Source: Cochleicola gelatinilyticus (lineage in GTDB: Bacteria > Bacteroidota > Bacteroidia > Flavobacteriales > Flavobacteriaceae). Taken from it: a stretch of 64,000 nt of DNA. The position numbers and the translations under genes are program-made. Positions 53,370 through 60,946 of the stretch are shown here, piece by piece. The notes below the pieces were generated by a model. The model saw nothing but the letters and a program-made list of their open reading frames with translations. It had not been told where the DNA came from and made no database searches. Position 1 is the stretch's first letter, and each line of letters starts with the position of its first letter. The stretch is from NCBI RefSeq assembly GCF_001637325.1, contig NZ_LRXL01000026.1:806001-870000 (forward strand), written 5' to 3'.

Positions 53370-54362
53370 ATCGCAAAAATAGGAAACATAGACGTTGGAG
53401 AGTTCCCATTACTACTTGCTCCCATGGAGGATGTGAGTGACCCACCATTTCGTGCATTGTGCAAAGAACAAGGAGCCGATGTAGTATATACCGAATTTAT
53501 TTCTTCGGAAGGGCTTATCCGTGACGCGGCTAAAAGTGTCATGAAATTAGACATTTACGAAAAAGAACGTCCTGTAGGAATCCAAATCTTTGGAGCTGTA
53601 TTAGAATCTATGTTGCGTAGCGTTGAAATTGTAGAGGCGAGTGGTCCAGATATTATAGATATTAATTTTGGATGCCCTGTAAAAAAAGTGGTTTCTAAAG
53701 GTGCTGGCGCAGGAATTCTTAAAGACATAGATCTTATGGTTTCGCTAACTGAAGCTATGGTAAAACACACCAAACTTCCCGTCACGGTAAAAACCAGATT
53801 AGGTTGGGATGACAATTCTATTCGTATTGTTGAGGTAGCCGAACGTTTACAAGACGTAGGATGTCAAGCGATTTCAATCCACGGTCGTACTCGTGCACAA
53901 ATGTATAAAGGGGAGGCTAATTGGGCGCCGATAGCAGACGTAAAGAACAATCAACGAATGCACATACCCGTTTTTGGAAATGGAGATGTCGACAGTCCAG
54001 AAAAAGCAATGAAAATGCGAGATGAATACGGACTGGATGGGGCGATGATAGGACGCGCTAGTATCGGGTATCCTTGGTTCTTCAAAGAAGTAAAACATTA
54101 TTTCGAAACAGGAACTCATTGTGCTCCTCCCACAATGGCAGAGCGTGTTTCGGCAGCAAAACGTCATTTAGAAATGGCGATAGCGTGGAAAGGAGAAACA
54201 TTAGGTGTATTCGAAACTAGACGGCACTATACCAATTATTTTAAAGGCATACCACATTTTAAAGAATACCGAATGAAAATGGTAACTAGTGATGACTCAG
54301 CATCAGTGTTTGCCGCTTTCGATGAGGTATTAGAAAAATTTGGAGATTTTCAATTTGTTTAA
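53370..54362 (+). CDS. dusB: tRNA-dihydrouridine synthase (DusB-like), non-canonical start
   Basis: This FMN enzyme reduces uridines in the tRNA D-loop. The protein has the family signatures LLLAPMEDVSDPPFRALC, INFGCPVKKVVSKGAGA (with the active-site Cys), the KTRLGW and SIHGRTRAQMYKGEANW motifs, and IGRASIGYPWFF. The first in-frame ATG (53424) is the Met of APMEDVS, which would delete the first beta strand. The conserved N-terminus (AKIGNIDVGEFPLLLAP) reads upstream in the same frame with no ATG, GTG or TTG before the in-frame stop at 53349-53351. The best start is the ATC at 53370, one base from the ATG seen in homologues. It meets lolE tail to tail with overlapping stop codons. Confidence 0.82.
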   Translation: MAKIGNIDVGEFPLLLAPMEDVSDPPFRALCKEQGADVVYTEFISSEGLIRDAAKSVMKLDIYEKERPVGIQIFGAVLESMLRSVEIVEASGPDIIDINFGCPVKKVVSKGAGAGILKDIDLMVSLTEAMVKHTKLPVTVKTRLGWDDNSIRIVEVAERLQDVGCQAISIHGRTRAQMYKGEANWAPIADVKNNQRMHIPVFGNGDVDSPEKAMKMRDEYGLDGAMIGRASIGYPWFFKEVKHYFETGTHCAPPTMAERVSAAKRHLEMAIAWKGETLGVFETRRHYTNYFKGIPHFKEYRMKMVTSDDSASVFAAFDEVLEKFGDFQFV

Positions 54363-55576
54363 TTTAGTAAAGCACTTCTTACCCTGCTGGAGGCAATTTT
54401 AGAAGCAATAATTCCCAAAAGGGTAATGGTTACAAATACAATTAAAACATTCAGAAGTGTTAATTGTACAGGATAGGGAAGTGTACTTGTAATGTTTACA
54501 TATTTAAACTGAAGTTGTCCCCAAACAGCAATAACTCCCAGAAGAATACCAAATAATCCTGCAAGAGTCGTCATAATAGTTCCCTGCCAGAAGAATATTT
54601 TTCGCACAGATTTTAATTCTGCTCCCATACTATGAAGGGTTTTAATATCCTTCCGCTTGTCGAGAATCATCATAATTAGTGACCCTACGATATTAAAAAC
54701 GGCGATGATGAGAACAAGAGTACCCACAAAATAAACAACCAAATTTTCAGAATTCAGCATTTTGTAGAGCGCGTCGTTTTGTTGAATTCGGTTTTTAATC
54801 TGTATGTCTTGTCGACCTACTCCATTAAACAAAGCTTCTACATCACCCCGCACTTTTTCTTCGGAAGCAGTTGGGGTTAATTTAAGTTCTACCGAAGAAA
54901 CAGTGGTACTATCTAATTGAAGCAGCGTTCGAGCAAACTCTAAATCACTAAAAACATATTTTCCGTTGAGGTCTTCATTTACAGCGTAAATTCCTGAAAC
55001 AATTGCATTCTGTTTAGTAAAAGCATTTGTAGGATCTAAAGCATTAATTTGTCCTGTACCAGGTTTTGGAACATAAATCTCTAACAAACTAGAATAATCA
55101 CGAACACCTAAAGAAAGTTTATGCGCTGTGTTTAGGCCAATTACAACTTCTTCTCTATTGGGAACAAACCACTCTTGGTGAAACAAAATACTATCGATAG
55201 GATTTACAGTTCCATAGTTTTCATCAACTCCTTTTATATAAGCAATGTGGTTTTTCCCTTTAAAATTTAAGAAAACACGCTCCTCAATAACTCTAGTATA
55301 GCTTGCAATACCCTCAATATCATTAAGCGACTCTTCGGTATTTACCGCGAAAGAGAGGGTTTTGCCCGAAGCGGGAAGTACTTTTAAATCACTATCAAAA
55401 ACATTGGTAAATTGAAGACTAAAATCTTTAAGCCCTGCAAATCCCGAAAGCACAATAAAAAGCGCCATAGCACCCACAACTACCCCTAATGCTGCAATTA
55501 TTGTAATAATATTAATGGCATTGTTACTGCTCCTAGAAAACAGATATCGTTTTGCAATATAGAGCGGAAATTTCAC
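54359..55576 (-). CDS. LolC/LolE-type ABC transporter permease (FtsX-like)
   Basis: This 405-residue protein has the FtsX/MacB permease architecture: membrane helix 1 (about 18-48), a long periplasmic domain, then three more helices (about 280-400). The beginning KFPLYIAKRYLFSRSSNNAINIITIIA is characteristic of LolC/E-type permeases for lipoprotein release. No ATPase gene is adjacent. It starts with GTG at 55574-55576, 1 base after the rbfA stop, so translation is probably coupled; a longer reading to 55681 would lie inside rbfA. Confidence 0.88.
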   Translation of the reverse strand: MKFPLYIAKRYLFSRSSNNAINIITIIAALGVVVGAMALFIVLSGFAGLKDFSLQFTNVFDSDLKVLPASGKTLSFAVNTEESLNDIEGIASYTRVIEERVFLNFKGKNHIAYIKGVDENYGTVNPIDSILFHQEWFVPNREEVVIGLNTAHKLSLGVRDYSSLLEIYVPKPGTGQINALDPTNAFTKQNAIVSGIYAVNEDLNGKYVFSDLEFARTLLQLDSTTVSSVELKLTPTASEEKVRGDVEALFNGVGRQDIQIKNRIQQNDALYKMLNSENLVVYFVGTLVLIIAVFNIVGSLIMMILDKRKDIKTLHSMGAELKSVRKIFFWQGTIMTTLAGLFGILLGVIAVWGQLQFKYVNITSTLPYPVQLTLLNVLIVFVTITLLGIIASKIASSRVRSALLN

Positions 55577-55577
55577 C

Positions 55578-55973
55578 CTACGACCGTTTTCTTTTTGGAA
55601 GTAACTCTGGATTTTCAATAGGATCTTCACTTCCCTTAACTGCTTTCTCGATTTTCTCAATATATTCAAGAGAGTCGTCATTAAAAAAAGTGAGCTCTGG
55701 CATTTTTCGAAGCTGATGCTTTGTGAGCTGAGCGATCTGATGTTTTATTTTAGGTTTTAGAACATTTAATTCGTTTACCATTGTTTCTGCCTTATCTGCT
55801 GGAAAAACACTAACATAAACTTTAGCTATAGAAAGATCTACGGTAACACTAACTTTGCTTACCGAAATTATAATACCCATTTGCCCCGACTCACGCAACA
55901 TTTGCTGCAATACATTTGCAAGATCATTTTGAAGGACTCCCGCAATTTTCTTTTGTCTGTTACTTTCTTCCAT
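55578..55973 (-). CDS. rbfA: ribosome-binding factor A
   Basis: This 131-residue protein helps 16S rRNA maturation and 30S assembly under cold conditions. The KH-like RbfA fold is indicated by EESNRQKKIAGVLQNDLANVLQQ, the strand VSVTVDLSIAKVYVSVFP and LKPKIKHQIAQLTKHQLRKMPELTFFNDDS. It is the first gene of a pair with the LolC/E-type permease. Its -7 box lies only a few bases before the ATG, suggesting a leaderless mRNA. Confidence 0.94.
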   Translation of the reverse strand: MEESNRQKKIAGVLQNDLANVLQQMLRESGQMGIIISVSKVSVTVDLSIAKVYVSVFPADKAETMVNELNVLKPKIKHQIAQLTKHQLRKMPELTFFNDDSLEYIEKIEKAVKGSEDPIENPELLPKRKRS

Positions 55974-55977
55974 ATTG

Positions 55978-55985
55978 CAAAAATA
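55978..55985 (-). promoter_or_regulatory. -7 box almost touching the rbfA start codon
   Basis: TATTTTTG on the minus strand matches TAnnTTTG, with 4 bases between it and the rbfA ATG. As for holB, use of this box implies a transcript with little or no 5-prime leader. Confidence 0.45.
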
Positions 55986-56080
55986 CTACATTCTGTTATT
56001 TTCAGAACTATGTTTTCTTTAGATGTTTAAAACCGTTTTTTCTGAAAGCGTACGAATCTACACTCGCAGTAAAGTTTTTG

Positions 56081-56088
56081 TATTTTTG
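56081..56088 (+). promoter_or_regulatory. Bacteroidota -7 box for methylmalonyl-CoA epimerase
   Basis: TATTTTTG matches TAnnTTTG, 20 bases before the ATG at 56109. No clear -33 element. Confidence 0.5.
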
Positions 56089-56108
56089 ATTGAAGAAATC
56101 TTAGCAGA

Positions 56109-56522
56109 ATGAAAAAAATCGAACATATAGGAATAGCCGTTGCCAATCTGGACGAAGCAAATAAAACATACACAAGCCTTATGGGAGCCCCTCCTTATAA
56201 AACCGAAGAAGTTACTTCAGAAGGGGTAATAACCTCATTTTTCGCCTGTGGTGAAAGTAAGATCGAACTTTTACAGGCAACGACCAAAGAGAGTGCTATC
56301 GCAAAATTTATTGAAAAGCGAGGTGAAGGAATTCACCACATCGCATATGGGGTGACCGATATTAATGGAGAGTTAAAACGACTTAAAAATGAAGGATTTA
56401 AAATTCTGAATGAAACCCCTAAAAAAGGAGCAGATAACAAGTGGGTAGCGTTTTTACACCCTAAATCGGCAAATGGGGTTTTAATTGAGTTATGTCAAGA
56501 TAGAAAGATTCCTTTAAAATAG
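56109..56522 (+). CDS. mce: methylmalonyl-CoA epimerase
   Basis: This 137-residue vicinal-oxygen-chelate protein interconverts (R)- and (S)-methylmalonyl-CoA between propionyl-CoA and succinyl-CoA. The motifs MKKIEHIGIAVANLDEA, ESKIELLQAT and GEGIHHIAYGV (a metal ligand His) and GVLIELCQ (metal Glu) are all present, as in the family. It stands alone between rbfA and a tRNA gene. The mutase genes are not in this window. Confidence 0.92.
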   Translation: MKKIEHIGIAVANLDEANKTYTSLMGAPPYKTEEVTSEGVITSFFACGESKIELLQATTKESAIAKFIEKRGEGIHHIAYGVTDINGELKRLKNEGFKILNETPKKGADNKWVAFLHPKSANGVLIELCQDRKIPLK

Positions 56523-56546
56523 TTTTGATGTGCTGATAAAGTGTTT

Positions 56547-56554
56547 TACATTTG
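56547..56554 (+). promoter_or_regulatory. Bacteroidota promoter for the CAT-anticodon tRNA
   Basis: TACATTTG matches TAnnTTTG, with TTTG at 56524-56527 giving a 19-base spacer, a good promoter pair. The tRNA starts about 40 bases later. Confidence 0.65.
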
Positions 56555-56595
56555 CCATCGATTTTATGAAGGTTTAAAATAGCCGTTTGTAAATA

Positions 56596-56669
56596 GGTCC
56601 TATAGCTCAGCTGGTTAGAGCACCTGACTCATAATCAGGGGGTCCATGGTTCGAGCCCATGTGGGACCA
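56596..56669 (+). tRNA. tRNA with CAT anticodon (elongator Met or Ile2)
   Basis: A complete 74-base cloverleaf: acceptor GGTCCTA pairs with TGGGACC, the anticodon stem-loop is CTGA-CTCATAA-TCAG, and the T arm is CATGGTTCGAGCCCATG. It is not an initiator, because the first acceptor pair is G-C and the anticodon stem lacks the three G-C pairs. CAT may be elongator Met or lysidine-modified Ile; the sequence alone does not settle this. Confidence 0.9.
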
Positions 56670-56981
56670 CAAAAATATGATTACGTTCTTTTAATTTTTT
56701 ACTTACCTATATCACTAATACCTAAGGGTAAGCTTTATTGAACTTTAATAATTAAAAAGTAAGATTCTCAATTATATAATTTTTTTAAGAATCATACGTT
56801 TTTAGAGTAATTCGCGGATTATCAAACCGCAACTAAAATATATTATTGAAATTTTAATACTAAACAGGCTTTTTATCGTTTTTTTTTGTACTTTGCCGAC
56901 ATGATTTTGAGTTGATAACTTGTTTATAAGTTTAATTATCAACTAAGAGTTTAAAAAAAAATAGTATTATAGCCCCTTATT
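56670..56981. other. AT-rich gap upstream of the small PID-CTERM-like gene, with inverted repeat
   Basis: About 310 bp with no gene I can support. It contains a perfect 9-bp inverted repeat, AGTTGATAA (56910-56918) and TTATCAACT (56936-56944), with an inner CTT/AAG pairing. A promoter-like TTGTACTTTG lies at about 56886, one base short of the usual -7 box. The repeat is probably in the 5-prime leader of the next gene or is an operator. Confidence 0.55.
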
Positions 56982-57215
56982 ATGCGACCCCAAATCGTAA
57001 CAATATTAATCATGGCACTTAGTGTAATAACCTATGCCCCTATGTTTGGACAAGCCACTAGCGCTGGTTCAAGCCCACCTGCTCCTAGACCTCCCGGCCC
57101 TCCAGAACTCCCTTTACCTTTAGATGACAATCTATATGTATTGTTGATATTAGCGGCCTTATATGGAAGTTTCGTAGCGTATAAAAAAGTTATCGCTAAG
57201 AAAAAGGCTTCATAA
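56982..57215 (+). CDS. small secreted protein with PID-CTERM-like sorting tail
   Basis: This 77-residue protein has a signal peptide (MRPQIVTILIMALSVITYAPMFGQ), a very short Pro-rich middle (PPAPRPPGPPELPLPLDD), then one membrane helix (NLYVLLILAALYGSFVAY) and a basic end (KKVIAKKKAS). The Pro-(x)-Asp plus helix plus Lys-rich tail resembles the flavobacterial PID-CTERM sorting signal. Almost nothing remains besides sorting signals. Its stop lies 20 bp inside the convergent end of ribE. A long leader with an inverted repeat precedes it. Confidence 0.7.
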   Translation: MRPQIVTILIMALSVITYAPMFGQATSAGSSPPAPRPPGPPELPLPLDDNLYVLLILAALYGSFVAYKKVIAKKKAS

Positions 57216-57786
57216 GGCGTTGCACATATTTACCTATTACATCAAACTCTAAATTTACCCGATCGTTTTCTTGCAGGGTTTTAAAATTTGTATGTTCGTA
57301 AGTATATGGGATAATTGCAACCTTAAACTCATCTTTTTTAGAATCTAAAACGGTAAGGCTTACACCATTTACTGTAATCGATCCTTTTTCAATTGTTTTG
57401 TTCTCTGTGCTCGAATCGTAAGAAAAAGTAAAATACCAGCTTCCATTTGCTTCAGAAATATTTTCACAAATCCCTATTTGGTCCACGTGTCCTTGAACAA
57501 TATGTCCATCTAACCGATCGCCCAGACGCATTGCTCTTTCAAGATTTACCCAATCACCTTTTTTTAAAGACCCTAAATTTGTCTTTAGAAGCGTTTCCTT
57601 TATAGCCGTAACTATATAACTATCTTTTAGAATTTTTACAACCGTGAGGCAGATTCCGTTGTGAGACACACTTTGATCAATGCTTACTTCAGAAGAAATT
57701 TTACTTTCCACTTCAAGATGCAGATTGTCACCCTCGGTGGTGAGTGTTTTTATTTTACCTATCGATTCAATAATTCCGGTGAACAT
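57196..57786 (-). CDS. ribE: riboflavin synthase, alpha subunit
   Basis: This 196-residue enzyme makes riboflavin from two 6,7-dimethyl-8-ribityllumazine molecules. It shows the two-fold repeated lumazine-binding domain: MFTGIIESIGKI...SHNGICLTVVK in the first half and GHIVQGHVDQIG...VNGVSLTVLDS in the second. The length is normal. No FMN riboswitch is seen upstream; the leader is only about 25 bases. It is divergent from pdxA. Confidence 0.95.
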   Translation of the reverse strand: MFTGIIESIGKIKTLTTEGDNLHLEVESKISSEVSIDQSVSHNGICLTVVKILKDSYIVTAIKETLLKTNLGSLKKGDWVNLERAMRLGDRLDGHIVQGHVDQIGICENISEANGSWYFTFSYDSSTENKTIEKGSITVNGVSLTVLDSKKDEFKVAIIPYTYEHTNFKTLQENDRVNLEFDVIGKYVQRLMKPFS

Positions 57787-57799
57787 AATAACAATTGGT

Positions 57800-57807
57800 T
57801 ACATTTG
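57800..57807 (+). promoter_or_regulatory. Bacteroidota -7 box for pdxA
   Basis: TACATTTG matches TAnnTTTG, 38 bases before the pdxA ATG. It is interleaved with the opposing ribE box, 5 bases away. Confidence 0.5.
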
Positions 57808-57812
57808 TAGTG

Positions 57813-57820
57813 CAAAAGTA
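57813..57820 (-). promoter_or_regulatory. Bacteroidota -7 box for ribE
   Basis: TACTTTTG on the minus strand matches TAnnTTTG, 26 bases before the ribE ATG. The ribE and pdxA boxes lie within 21 bases of each other, so the two promoters would cross and compete. Confidence 0.45.
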
Positions 57821-57845
57821 AGAATTTAAAACAGCATAGACAGAG

Positions 57846-58907
57846 ATGAGCAAACAGGAAAAAATTATCGTTGGCATATCGATAGGAGACCTTAACGGAA
57901 TTGGAAGCGAAGTCGTTTTAAAGACATTTTTAGACGCTCGTATGTTAGAGTTCTGTACCCCTGTTATTTTTGCATCTGTTAAATTAATGTCTTTTTATAA
58001 AAAAGAGTTTGGACTCGACATGAATTTTCACGGAATCGATACGCTGGATAAAATTATTCATAAGAAAATAAATGTTTTAAATGTGTGGAAAGAGCCAGTA
58101 GAAGTTCACTTCGGAAAGGAAGAAGCAAAGGCTGGTGAGTACGCGATTAAATCATTAACAGCTGCGGTAAAAGCGTTAAAGGATTCGAAAATAGATACAT
58201 TAGTAACGGCGCCTATTAACAAATCTAACGTACAATCTGAAAGTTTTAATTTTCCTGGGCATACAGATTATCTTGCGAAAGAGTTGAACGGACAAAGCCT
58301 TATGTTGTTAATTTCTGAAACGTTGAAGGTAGGTCTCCTTACCGATCATGTTGCAGTAAAAGACATTTCTAAAAATATAACTAGAGAAGTAATAGAAAAA
58401 AAAATTAATACCATTCATCAAACACTTATTCAAGATTTTGGAATAGAAAAACCAAAAATCGCTGTGTTAGGAATTAATCCACACAATGGAGATAATGGGG
58501 TTATTGGAAATGAAGATGATACAATACTTCGCCCAACGCTCGATAATCTTCGGAATAACGGAAAAATAGTTTTAGGTCCGTACGCAGCCGACAGTTTTTT
58601 CGGAACAGGAAATTACAAAAATTTTGATGTAATTATTGCATCTTACCATGATCAAGGCTTAGTGCCTTTTAAAACTCTTGCATTTGGATCGGGAGTAAAT
58701 TTCACAGCGGGACTTGATAAAATTAGAACATCTCCAGACCATGGTACAGCTTACGATCTAGCGGGAAAAAATGAAGCAAATTATGACTCTTTTAAAGAAG
58801 CTGTCTTTAGCGCAATTAGCATTTATAAAACCCGCGAAGAATACCTCGAAATATCAAAAAATCCACTTAAAACGAGCCGAAGAAAATCCTTTGTAAAAAA
58901 GAAGTGA
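57846..58907 (+). CDS. pdxA: 4-hydroxythreonine-4-phosphate dehydrogenase (PdxA)
   Basis: This 353-residue NAD-dependent enzyme acts in pyridoxal-phosphate synthesis (DXP-dependent route). The motifs are complete: ISIGDLNGIGSEVVLK, LVTAPINKSNV, FPGHTDYLA (metal His), GINPHNGDNGVIG, ASYHDQGLVPFK (metal His) and RTSPDHGTAYDLAG (metal His). The length fits the family. It stands upstream of the yceD operon, with its own promoter. Confidence 0.94.
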   Translation: MSKQEKIIVGISIGDLNGIGSEVVLKTFLDARMLEFCTPVIFASVKLMSFYKKEFGLDMNFHGIDTLDKIIHKKINVLNVWKEPVEVHFGKEEAKAGEYAIKSLTAAVKALKDSKIDTLVTAPINKSNVQSESFNFPGHTDYLAKELNGQSLMLLISETLKVGLLTDHVAVKDISKNITREVIEKKINTIHQTLIQDFGIEKPKIAVLGINPHNGDNGVIGNEDDTILRPTLDNLRNNGKIVLGPYAADSFFGTGNYKNFDVIIASYHDQGLVPFKTLAFGSGVNFTAGLDKIRTSPDHGTAYDLAGKNEANYDSFKEAVFSAISIYKTREEYLEISKNPLKTSRRKSFVKKK

Positions 58908-58936
58908 TAAATTAATTTGCATTTGAAATAATTTTT

Positions 58937-58944
58937 TATCTTTG
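58937..58944 (+). promoter_or_regulatory. Bacteroidota promoter for yceD-rpmF
   Basis: TATCTTTG matches TAnnTTTG, and TTTG at 58916-58919 gives a 17-base spacer. It drives the yceD-rpmF transcript, which may extend into fabH. Confidence 0.65.
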
Positions 58945-58969
58945 CACCCGCCTTATTTGTAAGGTGGTG
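58945..58969 (+). other. hairpin at the 5-prime end of the yceD-rpmF leader
   Basis: CCTTA (58951-58955) pairs with TAAGG (58960-58964) around TTTG, and CACC (58945-58948) can pair with GGTG (58966-58969). The hairpin lies at the predicted transcript start, 20 bases before the yceD ATG, and could regulate translation or stability. I recognise no known leader family. Confidence 0.4.
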
Positions 58970-58989
58970 ATGTTAAAACAGGTGTGAAA

Positions 58990-59541
58990 ATGAAGGATCT
59001 GAAAGAATTTACCATCCCATTTGTGGGATTGAAGCTTGGAGAACACCACTTTAATTTTAAAATTACAAAAACGTTCTTTGAGCATTTTGAGTATGAAGAA
59101 TTTAATGACGTAGCCATTAATCTTGACGTACTGCTGAATAAAAAAACAACACTATTAGAATTTACGCTAACCTTTTCTGGTTATGTAAATGTCGCTTGTG
59201 ATATTTCTAATGAACATTATAATCAAGATGTTTCGGGAACTTATCACTTTATAGTGAAGTTTGGAGATGAATTTAATGATGAAAATGAAGAACTTCTTAT
59301 AATTCCTCACGGAAGCTATGAAGTGAACATTCAGCAATATGTGTATGAAACGATTGTACTATCGATACCTACAAAAAAAATACATCCTGGAATTGAAGAC
59401 GGGACACTGAAGAGTGACATACTTGATAAACTTGAAGAATTAAGCCTTACTAAAAGCGAAACCGATACAGGTAAAGCCAAAGAAGGTGATAAGACAGACC
59501 CAAGATGGGACTCTTTAAAAAAACTATTAACGGATAAATAA
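58990..59541 (+). CDS. yceD: YceD/DUF177 family protein
   Basis: This 183-residue acidic protein matches DUF177 (YceD), usually found just before rpmF and linked to 23S rRNA processing or stability. The GLKLGEHHFNFKI start and the central YVNVACDISNEHYNQDVSG pattern (with a single Cys) fit the family, although the paired-Cys form seen in some members is absent. The ATG at 58990 is used rather than a GTG at 58984. It is followed 9 bp later by rpmF. Confidence 0.87.
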   Translation: MKDLKEFTIPFVGLKLGEHHFNFKITKTFFEHFEYEEFNDVAINLDVLLNKKTTLLEFTLTFSGYVNVACDISNEHYNQDVSGTYHFIVKFGDEFNDENEELLIIPHGSYEVNIQQYVYETIVLSIPTKKIHPGIEDGTLKSDILDKLEELSLTKSETDTGKAKEGDKTDPRWDSLKKLLTDK

Positions 59542-59550
59542 TAAACAGTA

Positions 59551-59748
59551 ATGGCACATCCTAAAAGAAAAATCTCCAAAACAAGAAGAGATAAAAGAAG
59601 AACGCATTACAAAGCTACTGCACCTCAAATCGCTACAGATCCTACAACAGGAGAATCTCATTTATATCACAGAGCGCACTGGCACGAAGGTAAATTATAC
59701 TATCGTGGACAAATTGTGATCGATGCAGTAGAAGAGGTAGAAGCTTAA
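59551..59748 (+). CDS. rpmF: 50S ribosomal protein L32
   Basis: This 65-residue ribosomal protein begins [21 protein letters not shown], the classic L32 start. The zinc-binding cysteine pairs of C+ L32 types are absent, so it is a C-minus form, common in bacteria. It is followed by a hairpin terminator, so expression of fabH may need another promoter or read-through. Confidence 0.95.
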   Translation: MAHPKRKISKTRRDKRRTHYKATAPQIATDPTTGESHLYHRAHWHEGKLYYRGQIVIDAVEEVEA

Positions 59749-59770
59749 ATCATATTTTCTTATAAAATAT

Positions 59771-59800
59771 AAACTCTCGCATTCCTGTGAGAGTTTTTTT
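59771..59800 (+). terminator. Rho-independent terminator after rpmF
   Basis: The stem ACTCTC / GAGAGT, extended by A-T pairs, is followed by seven T. It separates yceD-rpmF from fabH. Confidence 0.85.
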
Positions 59801-59916
59801 GTTTTACTATCGTGAAAATCAAAAACTAGTTAATTTACACCTGTTTTTGATTAATATTTAGTAATTTTCGTTTCTTTTAAAGGTAAACTTTGCCTTTTTA
59901 AATTTAATTGAACTTT

Positions 59917-60915
59917 ATGAGTACAATCACAGCAGCTATTACCGCTGTAGGGGGATATGTTCCAGACTTTGTTCTTTCTAACAAAGTCTTGGAAACAATG
60001 GTAGATACGAACGATGAATGGATTACCTCACGTACAGGGATAAAAGAACGTAGAATATTAAAGGATGCTAATAAAGGGACATCCTATCTTGGTATTCAGG
60101 CCGCTAAAGACCTTCTAGAAAAAAGTAATACCAACCCGGAAGATATCGATATGGTGATTATGGCAACAGCCACACCAGATATGCCGGTCGCAGCAACAGG
60201 CGTTTACGTAGCCACTCAAATAGGAGCCGTAAACGCTTTTTCATTTGATTTGGTGGCAGCTTGTTCCAGTTTTCTTTTTGGAATGTCAACTGCCGCGCGA
60301 TATATTGAATCTGGTAAATATAAAAAGGTCCTTTTAATTGGAGCTGATAAAATGTCTTCTATTATAGATTATGAAGACCGAACAACCTGCATTATATTTG
60401 GCGATGGAGCCGGAGCAGTTCTTTTTGAGCCCAATACCGAGGGCTATGGGGTGCAGGATGAATATTTACGAACCGATGCTGTAGGAAGACCTCACCTCAA
60501 AATAGAGGCTGGAGGGTCTTTGTTACCAGCATCGGCAGAAACAGTTGCCAATAAACAACATTATGTGTTTCAAGATGGTAAAACCGTTTTTAAATTTGCT
60601 GTTTCTAACATGGCAGATGTTTGTGAACGTGTTATGAAACGAAACAACTTGACCGGAGATGATGTTAATTGGTTAGTACCACATCAAGCTAATAAACGTA
60701 TTATCGATGCAGCGGCAAAAAGAATGAACCTTCCAGAAGACAAAGTAATGATGAACATCCATCGGTATGGAAATACTACTTCTGGAACACTTCCACTTTG
60801 TTTGTGGGATTATGAAAAACAATTAAAAAAAGGAGATAAACTAGTCCTCTCAGCTTTTGGAGGCGGTTTTACCTGGGGAGCCATATATGTAACCTGGGCG
60901 TACGACTCAAAATAA
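59917..60915 (+). CDS. fabH: beta-ketoacyl-ACP synthase III
   Basis: This 332-residue condensing enzyme starts fatty-acid synthesis from acyl-CoA and malonyl-ACP. The catalytic triad is visible: Cys116 in DLVAACSSF, His256 in VPHQANKR and Asn286 in YGNTTSG. The start is the ATG at 59917; an in-frame TTG lies 9 bases upstream. A TAAACTTTG sequence, one base longer than the usual -7 box, lies just upstream near 59884. It heads fabH-accB-accC. Confidence 0.96.
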   Translation: MSTITAAITAVGGYVPDFVLSNKVLETMVDTNDEWITSRTGIKERRILKDANKGTSYLGIQAAKDLLEKSNTNPEDIDMVIMATATPDMPVAATGVYVATQIGAVNAFSFDLVAACSSFLFGMSTAARYIESGKYKKVLLIGADKMSSIIDYEDRTTCIIFGDGAGAVLFEPNTEGYGVQDEYLRTDAVGRPHLKIEAGGSLLPASAETVANKQHYVFQDGKTVFKFAVSNMADVCERVMKRNNLTGDDVNWLVPHQANKRIIDAAAKRMNLPEDKVMMNIHRYGNTTSGTLPLCLWDYEKQLKKGDKLVLSAFGGGFTWGAIYVTWAYDSK

Positions 60916-60946
60916 CAAATATCACTTAAGAATTAAACCAAAAAGT

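Noticed and set aside
55577-55681. N-terminal extension of the LolC/E-type permease
   Set aside because: It overlaps rbfA in another frame; the GTG at 55576 gives the conserved family start next to the rbfA stop.
57787-57845. Possible FMN riboswitch upstream of ribE
   Set aside because: The leader is only about 25 bases from the promoter box, too short for an FMN aptamer.
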